DNA from: Tubulanus polymorphus
Taxonomy: Eukaryota; Nemertea; Palaeonemertea; Tubulaniformes; Tubulanidae
Length of the DNA stretch: 64,000 bases
Reading direction: 5' to 3'
NCBI RefSeq assembly: GCF_964204645.1
Contig: NC_134027.1
Coordinates: 25,904,485-25,968,484 of the forward strand
The notes beneath the pieces were generated by a model. The model did not search any database and was not told where the DNA came from. It was given only the letters and a program-made list of their open reading frames with translations. Below are positions 1 to 9,862 of this stretch, piece after piece; within the stretch, counting starts at the first letter, position 1; each line of letters starts with the position of its first letter. Position numbers and translations under genes: made by a program.

Positions 1-1013
1 AAGAATAATATTCTTTTGTTCGCAAGAACACAGGCGAGACATTTAGATTATAGAGCGGGGAGGTTAAGAATGACGCAGAGATAGATATGATGGACGTATC
101 TGAGATATAAGATATGATATAAGATAACAAGGGCGAATCCAAGCTATATTCCACTGTATATAGTCAGAAAAATGTGAATAACATACTTTCTAGAAGAACC
201 TAATATAACAGGTCCGGAATGCCTTTAGATACAAGGAAAATTAGTGATTTTTCAAATTTTTCTTGGGGAAGGATATCAAATCCCCTTTAATGAGCTTCGT
301 CGCCGGTAGATAATTGAGCAGTCATTTTTAGGAATATAGTCATATTTACCGACTGGATCCGCCCCTGGATAAACATAAGATATATACGATAGGGCCTATA
401 GATATTGATCGAGGTCGGTTCTCGGATGTACTCCACCAACGACAACAGGATTCAAGATTCATCATTAATATTCTACATAAAGAACGATTCTTTTCTTCAC
501 CTGGAAAACATAAGAAACGTTTTATTCCCATCATTTAAAGACTACCGTTTATAAGGCGAACTGGTAGATTTTATGGCTCCGTAATAGTTCTTGTACACGC
601 ATGGATTCCTGTCTAATGCCCTTAGTTAACAGTAAATCGAAGGAAACCTGGTAATTAGTTGCCAGGCGACAGTTCTCGTAAATGACCCGAAACTAGTGCA
701 ATCTGGTACATTTTTAAGGTAGTCAGTATCAGGAATTTCGCATGTAGAAAACCACAACTTACAAACTATAAAATCTGTTTTCCTGACGTTGTTTTAAGAC
801 CTAGCAACCTCCTTAACTACTGTATCTATGAGTAACCTTGAAGATTAGTACTAGAATGAAGTTGTAACTCGCTCCAAGGTAACAATTCGGTAATAAACTT
901 TGCTATTCAGAATAGATCTCTGAAGGGAAGAAGTGATCTTTCTGAAAAGTCAGGAAAACAGATTTTGTAGTTAGTATTTCGTCAATATTGTGGGTTATTT
1001 TATAAATACTATA
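1..1013. other. Intergenic, no feature seen
   Basis: AT-rich unique-looking DNA. The short open frames here have no ATG in good context, no splice sites around them and no recognisable motifs. No repeat family found elsewhere in the window is present. Confidence 0.6.
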
Positions 1014-1304
1014 ATGACAGTGACAATATCCGAATTCACATCGTTCGCAAAAAATGGATGTAAATATCAACTGCTGTCGGTTATCGACACGGTATCTATG
1101 GCAATAAAAAACATCGATTTTGCCAAACGTTGCTATAGTGATGCGTTTATTCGTTCCCACGCGCAATTAACAAGATCGTTAGATTTCGCGGGAAGGGAAT
1201 CTCTAGGGGGATTCTTAAAAGAAACCACCGTTACAAGTGTCGCGGATTCATTGGATCTGAGCGGCGTAATGAGATATATCGCTACAGTGAATCAATGCTT
1301 GTGA
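1014..1304 (+). CDS. Hypothetical small ORF, 96 aa, unproven
   Basis: An ATG with A at -3 opens a 96-residue frame ending in TGA, long for DNA this AT-rich. The peptide has a mixed composition of S, T, D, K and hydrophobic residues, with no signal peptide, membrane helix or motif that I recognise. There is no clear splice acceptor or donor at its edges and no paralogue in the window. It could be a chance ORF, an exon of an unseen gene, or old coding debris. Treat it as a coordinate to test rather than a gene. Confidence 0.2.
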   Translation: MTVTISEFTSFAKNGCKYQLLSVIDTVSMAIKNIDFAKRCYSDAFIRSHAQLTRSLDFAGRESLGGFLKETTVTSVADSLDLSGVMRYIATVNQCL

Positions 1305-2162
1305 CATTTATATTTCATGGACCTATTTTCCTGTTTATTTTCAATTCTAATTTTGAATTATTTTTCAAAATTTGACTTATACTGAATGAAGAAATCAACT
1401 TTCTACATGGTGCGATGATTATTGTGATCTGTTGGAATCCAGGAGTAGCCAGGCAGCATGCTGATGACTGCATCCAAACCCAATCAACGCGGCTGCAGTC
1501 TCAGGATTGAGTTTTTGTCAGGTAATTATTGTTTGTCAAACCAGAATCCAATCTACAGAACAACAATAGTAGAATAGCCATGTATAATGAGACGTGAAGA
1601 CGATAGGATTGATAATACCCATTACATAAAGATTTCTAAGTTTGAGAAATAAAGTCAATCGATCATGAATTGAAATTAGAATATCTAGCCACGAGAGCCC
1701 TAAGCGTGCGTGGATACATATCCCATCATGGCTTCTCTTTGATATTGGCTGTACTTCAGCTGTTAATCCATGATTCTCAACTCGATGAAATATCTTTATC
1801 CGAATGCTACCGAAATGACAGATTCTATTGTATTTCAGTTTGACTTCAATCGATTTAGGACTTAATCGTTTTCGTGAAACTGGACCCTGGCTGGTTAAAA
1901 TTTAACTAGTTCAATAGAACAAACGATTCAAACAAAGCGATCGTAAATTAGATTCGATTATAGGTATCCATGGTGTCGGAAGTCTCGAGCAAATCGCAAG
2001 CATCGGTTTTCAGTCTCACAGTCACCTCTGGCGAGAAAAATAAATACCCACTGATTGTCGGCTCGGTGTACATTAAATCAACTAGTGTTTGCATACACGA
2101 ATAAATCTCTATCTATACGCGAACGATATCAGCTGTTGCTTCCCGACACCCAGACATCTGAC
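1305..2162. other. Intergenic, no feature seen
   Basis: AT-rich sequence without recognisable genes or repeat-family members. A small GCAGCATGCTG palindrome occurs near 1456. Confidence 0.55.
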
Positions 2163-2302
2163 ATGGGCCCACTTGCACTATGGGGACCCGACTCCAGTCC
2201 AAAATTGGCCTTAAATCATAGGACATGCCCTAGGTTGTTAGATTGGCTATAGAGCTAAAATTATCTGAGACCAGTCTCAAATCTAAGCCATAATCCTGGG
2301 TC
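2163..2302 (+). mobile_element. R1 element, degenerate copy
   Basis: It shares with the reference R1 copy at 58888-59033 the left end (GGGCCCACTTGCACTATG), the AGTCCAAAAxTGGCCTTAAATC segment and the core TTGTTAGATTGGCTATAGA. The right end runs into an R3 copy, so its right TIR is lost or overwritten. It has no coding capacity. Confidence 0.6.
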
Positions 2303-2395
2303 CGGTTTTATAGACCAGTATTAACTTAAACCCAGGGGGGTCAACTCAACTAAATATGAATCGAGTTAGCCCCTTGGTTTAAGAGCCTTGGTGAT
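2295..2395 (+). mobile_element. R3 fold-back element
   Basis: The left arm CTGGGTCCGGTTTTATAGAC..TTAACTTAAACCCAGG and a diverged right arm (TTAGCCCCTTGGTTTAAG) form an imperfect inverted repeat. The left arm closely matches the arms of the R3 copy at 30085-30188. It is about 100 bp and non-coding, and it abuts R1. Confidence 0.55.
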
Positions 2396-3670
2396 TTTTG
2401 AAGCGAGCACGATCTATGATGGAGTACATCCCTGATACATTCTAAATGATCTAGATTAAACAATTGCAAAGCGAAGCTATTTTCCACAAGGTGATTTCAA
2501 AAAAACTTTCCATTTTTTCTAACCTCAAGTCTTCATTTGTTCTCTTGATTAAAGTTTTCCACGTGTTTGGTTGTTAAAATGTCATATTTGTTGAGCCTTT
2601 AAAGCAATAGATTCAAAGTACAAATTAAGCTTTATTTGAATTTGAAAGTTATGTTTAGATTGGGACTGGGCCGCTACCGGTCACGATGTCTTCTGTTAAA
2701 AAAACATTGACGATAAAGCATTAATGGATGTATTCCGTGCTAAAGGTCGATTTCTTACATGTTTGCCACGGGTGCTAATACTAGACCTCAGTTCCTGCAG
2801 CGAAGAAAAGCAACAACTGCCTTACCCAGACATACAACTTGTAAATCGGTAGATCCTAATGAGCACAAGGTAATGATTGTACGAATTCTACTGCAATTAA
2901 TGTAATTGCTTTTTGACATCGATGCCACAAAATAATCGAAGCCAAGATTTAAGCAAACACTTTCGAGCAAAACTTCTACAGCAATTAAAATGAGTCAATT
3001 GGATATCGATGCCTAGCATTAGGTAACAGAGTACGAGTCATGATTGCTGCTTAATATGTTCAGGAGGACGATGAGAAAAGGTTTGTACTTGTATCTCCCA
3101 AACTATGTCTTACCCAGTCATAGTGGAATACAAAAACGTTAAGGTTAAGAGTTTCATCATTGAACTCATGAATCGTACTCAAAAATGTGTTCATTAATAA
3201 AGATCCGTAACTAATTAATTGTAACCATGGACGTTAAAACCACCAAAACCGTTGCTGAAGCGTGGATTGAGTGTCATACAACAAAATGCATGGTAAATAG
3301 AACGGTAGTTAAATCACAGTACGACGATTTTCAGGAGTGCTTACAATTATAGCATTACCAACTGATGAGGGGAATATGTGTATCACTGAATTTCAATATT
3401 CTAATTAGAATATTTGCCTGAATTCTGGGGACGTTAACCGTTCAAATATGCACCACATGATTAGTATTCGCTGTATTAATTAGTGGGTTGTTTATACGAG
3501 TAATATTGAATTATAGTATTTCCTTAGAGTAAGCAATGTGTAGATTAGTAATCCTTAGGTTTGTCGGTCTGGTACTGTTGTGGTATAGCTATCAGTGCTT
3601 AGAGCGTGGATGGTGAATCTGATGCAAAGACGTCAGGATAATACCCCGAAATATCACGATTGCGTAAACA
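2396..3670. other. Intergenic, no feature seen
   Basis: AT-rich unique-looking DNA. I find no credible exon, repeat family or RNA gene. Confidence 0.5.
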
Positions 3671-4043
3671 TTAAACTGAGCGGATTAGTTTCATCATAGA
3701 TTTAGATTTAGGATTTATGAGTCTTTGCGATGACTGATTGTGATACTTGCGAATAATCCGATCGCGATTCTCTTGCAGACGAACGCCAAAAATTATCGGT
3801 TTATCGACTATATCTTCAGATTCGCAACATCGATAACTATCGAATACAAGTGGGAACAAGTGTCGTTGAAATATCTTCGTTGTTCTCGTCGAGATGAAGC
3901 TGTGTTGATATCGTAGGAGCCAACATTCTTACACACGACGATACTGTAGATTCCGTCTTGGCGAACATAGAGCTGTTTCTATTCTCTGCTAGATTCGCAA
4001 AATGTACGTACCTGTTTTTCTTTCGCTTAATTGCAGATAGCAC
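3671..4043 (-). other. Coding-like stretch in two overlapping minus frames
   Basis: Two minus-strand open frames (4043-3837 and 3859-3671) overlap by 23 bases in different frames. Both are hydrophilic and mixed in composition: the first has TESTVSSCVRML and LDENNEDIS, the second CCESEDIVDKPIIFGVRL. Neither begins with ATG (GTG and TTG), so neither is a complete gene. They may be one decayed reading frame with a single-frame shift, or chance. A donor-like CAG/GTACGT lies on the minus strand near 4014. No family is recognised. Confidence 0.15.
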
Positions 4044-4280
4044 TTTGCTAATGTACGGTACCGTGTACGGTGGACGATGGCACGTTACTGTTCTCGTAAC
4101 GGCTCTAATGACGGGTGCCGGGGATCATCGGCAATTTGCATAACTGTTGCGCTCTCACAGATCACCATACCGTCTCCGTTTAAAACTATCAACAGAAACA
4201 GAATGAAATCGCTGCGACAGAACCTTATGTCAACGGAGTTTTGCATATTGATAATCTAGTGTTTTTTTTGTGTTTATCAG
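4044..4280. other. Intergenic or upstream region of the receptor gene
   Basis: No repeat is seen. It ends in a pyrimidine-rich tract and TTTATCAG, a good splice-acceptor context for the exon candidate at 4281. Confidence 0.4.
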
Positions 4281-4338
4281 GAAGTGTTTTGTCGCATTGG
4301 ACGAGGATGAATCAGACAGGCAAGTGCGGTTATAACAG
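4281..4338 (+). other. Candidate non-coding 5' exon of the GPCR gene
   Basis: A 58-nt segment is bounded by an acceptor-like tract (T-run then TTTATCAG) and a near-consensus donor, AACAG/GTACGTAA. It lies about 0.9 kb upstream of the receptor start. The likely downstream acceptors are TATATATTTTCAG ending at 5034, preceded by the branch-like CACTGAT, and the weaker TTTTACAG ending at 5240. Joined to the second, the ATG in this exon would open a short uORF overlapping the receptor start out of frame. The model is inferred from splice-site sequence only. Confidence 0.3.
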
Positions 4339-5034
4339 GTACGTAAAGTGTGGATAATATATATGCAAAGTATAGCATCAGTTTTACTGTTGGGAAGTCG
4401 TAAAATCGCTTGTATATACGCTATCATACAATCTTGATTTGCTGACACCAAAACGATACCGAAATGTTTAATTCTTTTGAATCAAAATGCATTAAGCTAA
4501 AGGTCAAATATACATGATTACCGACGGCGCGGCTACTTATACCTAATATCTATGGAATCGGTTAAAACCAACTGCTACACGATGTAGAAGAAACTTTAGC
4601 CATACCTTCCTCGATCTACTAACACGTTCAGTGTTTTCCCAAATAACACTCTGCCTGAACCACGAATATGCGCTATGAACTTGGTTATTTTTGCTATTTA
4701 GATAATCACGCGTTTAGAGATTCCGGCGCGCGCCAGTTGCTTCGAGTTGTTTTGAATTTCGAGTTTTGACGAGTCGGGAAGTGATTATCAATAATTCGCC
4801 ATAGCTATATTTGCTGTAACGTGGCAACTGTTGCAGGCTACATGAATCTTTTAACGATAATCTTTTGATGAATCGATAGAATTTTAGATCAATAGAATTT
4901 TAGAACCCGGTAACTGAAAATAACGAATCAGGTTGAGATAGAGAGCGAATATATCACTATGGGATAGTACTTAGAGTATCAGTCTGATTACTGTAAGGAT
5001 TGTATGAATCACTGATGTTTATATATATTTTCAG
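4339..5034 (+). other. Possible intron or upstream intergenic DNA
   Basis: If 4281-4338 is an exon, this is its intron, from GTACGTAA to ATTTTCAG. Otherwise it is unannotated upstream DNA. It contains a CpG-rich patch (GGCGCGCGCC) at 4723 and no repeats from the families in this window. Confidence 0.3.
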
Positions 5035-5061
5035 AGATTGGTGACAATGCTGATAAAGTAT

Positions 5062-5075
5062 TATTTATATAGGGC
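5062..5075 (+). promoter_or_regulatory. TATA-like motif upstream of the GPCR
   Basis: TTATTTATATAGGG lies about 175-190 bp before the chosen ATG. It could drive a transcript starting near 5095 with no upstream exon. It is an alternative to the spliced 5' UTR model; AT-rich DNA yields such motifs by chance. Confidence 0.2.
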
Positions 5076-5248
5076 GACAAAGTCATTTGTTGATAATGTT
5101 CTCAAATAGGCTGTGTGTATGGTTGTAAAATGGATATACTAACGCGGAAGCTACCACAGATCTCGATAGTGTTACGTACGATGTGATCGAATTCGACGAT
5201 ACAAAACTAAACGATGTATTTTGTTTAGAAAGTTTTACAGGTCCGAAC

Positions 5249-6391
5249 ATGCAGGTCATAACGGAAAGCAATACAAGCGACGCGACGTACTCTTATAACT
5301 GTACTCAGGATCACGAAGCTATTTTCGACTATCACAGTAAAGAAACCGCTCGGGCCGATTTCGTAATCATCGTCTGTATAAATCTACCCGTGAATATGAT
5401 CGGCGTGTTTTTGAATGTATTTTGTTATATCGTGTTGACTCGATTCAGAGGCGGTTCCCAGTCGACTATGTACATGTTACGAGTGCTATCAGCGATCGAC
5501 GCGCTGTTTCTGTTGGTGACGATACTGACTACGAACGGGCCGTCGTTATACCGAGTTCTGAACTCCGAACCGAGCGAATTCGTACAGTCTACCTACGCCC
5601 GGGCATATCCTCATCTCGTGTCGTTCTACAACGTGACCTTGAACTGGAGCGTCTGGATGGTAGTTGCGGTAACGTTCAACAGGTTTATCGCGATGCGGTT
5701 TCCGCTGAGAGCCGCTACTCTGTTAACTAAACGGAATTTGACGATCGAGGTTTGCGTGGTGATCATATTCGGGGTGATTACCGAATCGGGCAAGTTCTCG
5801 CAGTTCGAAGCGAAAATGTGGTTCGATTGTAAAACGAACAAAACGCACTTGGGACCGGCTCTGACGTCATGGATGGATCGTCACACGTATTGGAGCATTT
5901 TCTACATCATTTTCATAGACACGATCCTCAACCTTCTCATTCCGATGAGTCTAGTCACGTATCTGAACATTCGACTGGTTTTGATCCTGCGTCGAGCGCG
6001 CCGCCGTATGGAGAGTACTAAAACGAGCGGCGGGTCCCCGGATTTGACTAGAACGCTAATAGGTGTCGCTACTGTATTCACGATATGCCACGCCCCCTAT
6101 GCGATTCTAATGATTATATGGAATATTCACAGAATTCGTAATATCGTTTCGGAATCGTTTTTACACGTGTTTCTGATGGTCGCCGAGTGTTTGCAATGTT
6201 TGGCGTCGTGTATGAATATATTTATATATTATTTCGCGACTCGCGGGTTTCAGGCGATGGTCTGGTCGGTTTTAGGATGTCAATACACGACCTACGTGAG
6301 AAGCACGGATAATATGAAACTGAACAAATTCTTCGCTAAAGCAGCTTCGAACAGTCCTCAGAAATCAACACCAAAGATCGACAATGTATAG
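5249..6391 (+). CDS. Class A peptide-type GPCR (FMRFamide-receptor-like)
   Basis: Seven-transmembrane receptor, expected at the plasma membrane and signalling through G proteins; the ligand is unknown. The protein has 380 residues from the first in-frame ATG (A at -3). The frame is open 22 codons further up but offers only GTG there, with a stop at 5126. Residues in M1=5249 numbering: N-glycosylation sites N8 and N17; TM1 about 38-65 with N56; TM2 with D84 (SAIDAL); TM3 ending in N144-R145-F146 in place of D/E-R-Y; ECL2 cysteine C194; TM5 with P232; a basic ICL3 (RRARRR); TM6 with C280-H-A-P283 in place of CWxP; TM7 N323-I-F-I-Y-Y in place of NPxxY; helix 8 with C344. The usual TM3 disulfide cysteine is absent. 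The NxxIY form of TM7 and the overall shape suit FMRFamide/orphan peptide receptors of invertebrates. It is intronless in the CDS, full length and free of frameshifts. Confidence 0.9.
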   Translation: MQVITESNTSDATYSYNCTQDHEAIFDYHSKETARADFVIIVCINLPVNMIGVFLNVFCYIVLTRFRGGSQSTMYMLRVLSAIDALFLLVTILTTNGPSLYRVLNSEPSEFVQSTYARAYPHLVSFYNVTLNWSVWMVVAVTFNRFIAMRFPLRAATLLTKRNLTIEVCVVIIFGVITESGKFSQFEAKMWFDCKTNKTHLGPALTSWMDRHTYWSIFYIIFIDTILNLLIPMSLVTYLNIRLVLILRRARRRMESTKTSGGSPDLTRTLIGVATVFTICHAPYAILMIIWNIHRIRNIVSESFLHVFLMVAECLQCLASCMNIFIYYFATRGFQAMVWSVLGCQYTTYVRSTDNMKLNKFFAKAASNSPQKSTPKIDNV

Positions 6392-6489
6392 ATTTGGAAC
6401 CTTACATTGCTAGAACTATTATTGTTGTTTTTTTTTGTTACTACGACCACGGACTATAGAACGAAGTTTAGATCTATAACGCGCAGTTG

Positions 6490-6596
6490 GCATCCTACCC
6501 CGGCAGGGATTCGAACCTGATGGTATCGAGCTTGCCACGGTACGAGACTGAGTGTAGCGATGCCATCAGGTTCGAATCCCTGCCAAATGAGGATAC
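6490..6596. repeat. 39-bp-arm fold-back carrying tRNA T-arm-like motifs
   Basis: Arms 6490-6528 and 6558-6596 are inverted copies with 7 mismatches; 22 bp (6502-6523 against 6563-6584) are perfect. The loop is 29 nt. Each arm contains GGTTCGAATCC, a perfect RNA polymerase III box B, on opposite strands. It starts about 100 nt after the GPCR stop, so it would form a strong hairpin in that 3' UTR. There is no cloverleaf, so it is not a tRNA gene. Confidence 0.75.
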
Positions 6597-7406
6597 GCAA
6601 CTATCCCACCAGATGGCATTGCCAACACTCGGTTTAATGTTGTCAAAATTAGTTCATATTCAATCAACCTTTGAACTGAAGGCTCTCGAATCAGTGAGAT
6701 ATCACAAAACCCTCCAAAGATACTTTGAATTCATTTTTCTACTCAGCGATTTATTAAGTTTTCACAACGAATTGATTTATTCAAAAGCAAAGTCAATTCG
6801 GTTTTGAAACGTACAAGTAATCAAACGCGTAACACAGATAACCACTAGCGAACCTGGTGGACCCTCGACTGCCATAAGTGGAATCCTCGATTGCCACAGT
6901 AGCCGTTGGAGTTTCCTCGTTCAAACGTTCGTTTTAGGGTCCTCGGTGCGACACGATATCAAGAAATAGTCGAGTATAAAACACTGCTAATAATGTTCGG
7001 TTTGTTCTACACATAAAGGCTGAATCTAAATCAATCCACTCATTGAAATCTGTTTTTATTCGTGAAATAAATATTTTATATACGAAACAACATGATTTTC
7101 ATTTCTTTAGATTGTATTGATAAGATTGCCATTATAACGATCTATCAAATATGGTAAACTGGTCCAATAGGGTCACCTTATTCAAATGCGCATTGACACT
7201 TCATGCGTGACCAAAATTGCTAGTATTCACGTGGTTGCTGTAAACACGTAATAAAATCTTATCGTGCAATTGACTGTCGACCAATTTTGCGAGACAATAC
7301 ATCAATTAGAAGGATATTTTCGCGGACCTCTGTATAATTGACGGTGTTTAGGTGTTTGTCACGCTGCTCCTCTTTAAGCCACGGTCGTTAAATGTGAATA
7401 CGCGTA
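6597..7406. other. Candidate 3' UTR/flank of the GPCR with an R9 relic
   Basis: AATAAA at 7066-7071, followed by a U-rich stretch, is the first plausible poly(A) signal after the receptor and implies a 3' UTR of about 690 nt. Bases 6838-6905 hold a minus-strand R9 relic (GGCAATCGAGGATTCC, and CCACCAGGTTCGCTAGTG) with the element's motifs present twice. No other gene is seen. Confidence 0.35.
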
Positions 7407-7454
7407 GAATGTCCTGAAGCCCGATGCACATGAATGTCCTGAAGCCCGATGCAC
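7407..7454. repeat. 25-bp direct tandem duplication
   Basis: GAATGTCCTGAAGCCCGATG and what follows it occurs twice in tandem with a period of 25 bp (7407, 7432), followed by related GCACGGCTCACATGCACATGG. The copies are identical over the unit, suggesting recent duplication. Confidence 0.8.
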
Positions 7455-7499
7455 GGCTCACATGCACATGGCTCAGGAAAACATGTCAAACACAGAATC

Positions 7500-7640
7500 A
7501 CGGAGGCAAACATGTTTGATCTCAGAAACACCAAACCATGTCCTTTGTTTCTCGTAAACGCACACAACGCAGGGAAACGCCAGGAAACATGTTAACGTCT
7601 CCTGTTTCCGTGTTTTCCTACGTCGTTTACGTTAGGTTTC
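7500..7640 (-). mobile_element. R5 fold-back element
   Basis: CGTAAACG..ACGCAGGGAAAC on the left and GTTTTCCTACGTCGTTTACG on the right form imperfect inverted arms (7553-7590 and 7597-7631). The minus strand matches the copy at 31127-31375 over ATTACGAGAAACATGG and GAGATCAAACATGTTT. Non-coding. Confidence 0.65.
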
Positions 7641-7761
7641 AAAAGGTTAACACTTTTCAATATCCAATTAAAACCCCAAGAATTAGCATTTTATACGTCA
7701 GAGTCGTCACTGTATTTCAGCGATTTTTGTTGATGGGGCGTGTATTTTGCTCGTATTAGAC

Positions 7762-7876
7762 TCAAGATAATCTTGATGAGAATCTTGGTGAGGACTTTGT
7801 TGAGGACCCTGATGAGGATCTTGATGAGAATCTTGATGAGAATCTTGATGTGAGTCTTGATGGGGATCTTGATGAA
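7762..7876. repeat. 12-bp minisatellite (GATGAGAATCTT)n
   Basis: About nine or ten diverged 12-bp units. Because 12 is a multiple of 3, the minus strand reads as repeating HQDS/HQDP tetrapeptides within a 72-codon frame. There is no upstream exon evidence, so I call it a repeat and not a gene. Confidence 0.75.
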
Positions 7877-7949
7877 ACACTACGAGTCCACGTTGAAACG
7901 ATAATACGTTAAAATCCAACAACAAAGATAAGAAAAATGTTTTCTAGTC

Positions 7950-8020
7950 TATCGCTTATTTCAAGGTTTCGACTATAGCGTTTCAGTCATCTTCAGGACT
8001 ACTAGGATATAGTCGAAACA
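7950..8020. repeat. R4 fold-back fragment
   Basis: GGTTTCGACTATAG, then TCAGTCATCTTCAG, then CTACTAGGATATAGTCGAAAC form a short fold-back typical of R4 (full copy at 25909-26269). The outer TIR is not preserved. Confidence 0.6.
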
Positions 8021-9526
8021 GTTTGGTATTCGTATTGTGAGATTTTGCCGTATTATCAGACTCGAGAGTTTTACTGGTATATCTGCAAGTGTTAGGAATT
8101 AATTGAAATTGCGAATCGAGCAATTAACCGACAATTTTCCTCTGACGCGTTTCGTGCCCGAATTAGCATTTTTGTTTTAATGGAGTTTCGGCGGAGATTT
8201 TGATATGAAACGGAAGCGTCGTTAACGCTGGATTGTATTACGTCAATTTCTGGTGCGGCGTACGCGTTAATTTCGTCCGCGTGATCCATTAATCATTAAA
8301 CACAGACAACAACAACGACTCGACTCACACCTGGATATAACTAACTAACTAGACCGGCAAATCATTAATTTTCATTTACTTTAATTCGTCTTATGCACAA
8401 AGAGTCTACAACACATCTTGTAGAAAATAGAATTTGAAAAAAACAAGGACACATTATCTTTTTACTTTACCTTATTTCTGAACAAATAGAAATTAGATAC
8501 TACCTTATCATTATAAGGTGTATACAATATTCCAAAAACTCTAAACATAACAACAGCAAGTGTGACAGCAAGGATTATTCCGATAAGGGTTTAAGCTTGA
8601 GAATTGAAAAGTACTTTAGAAATAAAGAGAAAAGAAAAAAGTAAATATGACAATATTCCAAGTAGAAAATGCTCGTAAATGTGATATCGGGACATAGAAA
8701 TAGCCAAGCCATCGTCGAGACTAATTGTGCAGTATACGCCCTAACCAACTCTGGGATTTTCAAAGATGCTGGGACTCTCTCTAGCATGTCATCTCTCCAG
8801 TGGTTTGAGTCCATTTTGCACCGCTCGGAACAGAAACATTCTCTGACGTAAGATTTATCAATTTTGACTTCAAAAGCGTAAAAACTTTTAAAGATTTTCC
8901 AACAGACTAAGGAAATAAAAGCGTTTCTACTTTACGCGCGGCGACTCGCACCAGTGCTGCCATCTTCCAGAAAACCGCGTAACCAACGTCGAGCCTAACG
9001 AGTATTGGGAAAAATGTATGCGTCAGATTTTGATTTTATTTCGTCTTCAAATACATCGGGGCCACTAGTACAAAACCATCGAGAAATATTTGGAATCTTA
9101 CTTTACTTGTATTACAGCACGGCCTATTCTCCAGGTAAAAGAACTGATTATGATCTTGACCGAAATGGAGTCGAATTACCGGCATAGATTGCGGAGAAAT
9201 TAATAGCTGCACTCGTCGTAATTTACCGTCATTATAGTCAGCAGAAATCACGACTTTCTACGCCACTTATTAACGACATTTAAGGCCACGTAAACGGAAA
9301 TATTCATCTTTCAATCCCGACGGAATATTCGAGAAAAGACGTCACGTTTATTTATTGCTAGTTTACCCAGCTAAAAATTGTACAAAATCTGTAAGCAGGG
9401 ACGACTTGGTTTAGAGCATAAAAATACTAATTCTTAGGCTTCGATCTGACCATTTTTATCGTCAGAATATCACCGTGAAACATTAAATTTCGACGATGTC
9501 GCCTTGAATAGAAAATGCGTTAATTA
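8021..9526. other. Intergenic with short open frames, none convincing
   Basis: Bases 8669-8851 are open on the plus strand and 8814-8575 on the minus strand. The minus frame starts with an ATG and a fairly protein-like MDSNHWRDDMLERVPASL, but it decays into an F/Y-rich tail. I cannot assign a family. The rest is unique-looking intergenic DNA. Confidence 0.4.
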
Positions 9527-9677
9527 TTGACGTCTAAACTGTTCGCGAGTCTGTCGATAAAGAGGTACAGGAGAGGTACTCGGTATCGTTCGGTTTTGTC
9601 CGGAGACAATGCGGTGCATATTCGGCCGGGAGAACCCTCGTATCCCGCACACGGTTACTTCTCACAGCCGTCACAGT

Positions 9678-9708
<31 letters not shown>

Positions 9709-9862
9709 GGTCAGCGTCACGGCGGACAATAGAATCTCATCAGTTTTCTCGCTAATTCGTCAGCCACTTAATTGGAAAATTGTGACGACAAATCAACATT
9801 TGATACGGAGCGCGCATACAGCAGACGGGTACAGACTCAGAGTGACGACATTCAGGTATTAA
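9527..9862 (+). repeat. (CAG)10 tract in a GC-richer open stretch
   Basis: The pure (CAG)10 lies at 9678-9707. The surrounding plus frame is open for about 110 codons and reads the tract as polyalanine, but it contains no ATG (its nominal start is TTG) and no clear splice acceptor. It could be an exon fragment or a non-coding CAG microsatellite in a CpG-retaining patch. Confidence 0.5.

Noticed and set aside
5183-5248. Receptor start at GTG 5183
   Set aside because: Animal nuclear genes start at ATG; the first in-frame ATG is 5249 with A at -3 and still leaves an N-terminus with two glycosylation sites.
7707-7925. HQDS-repeat protein
   Set aside because: Explained by a 12-bp tandem repeat; no exon signals.
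9527-9862. Polyalanine protein gene
   Set aside because: No ATG in frame and no clear splice acceptor; the run is a (CAG)10 microsatellite.
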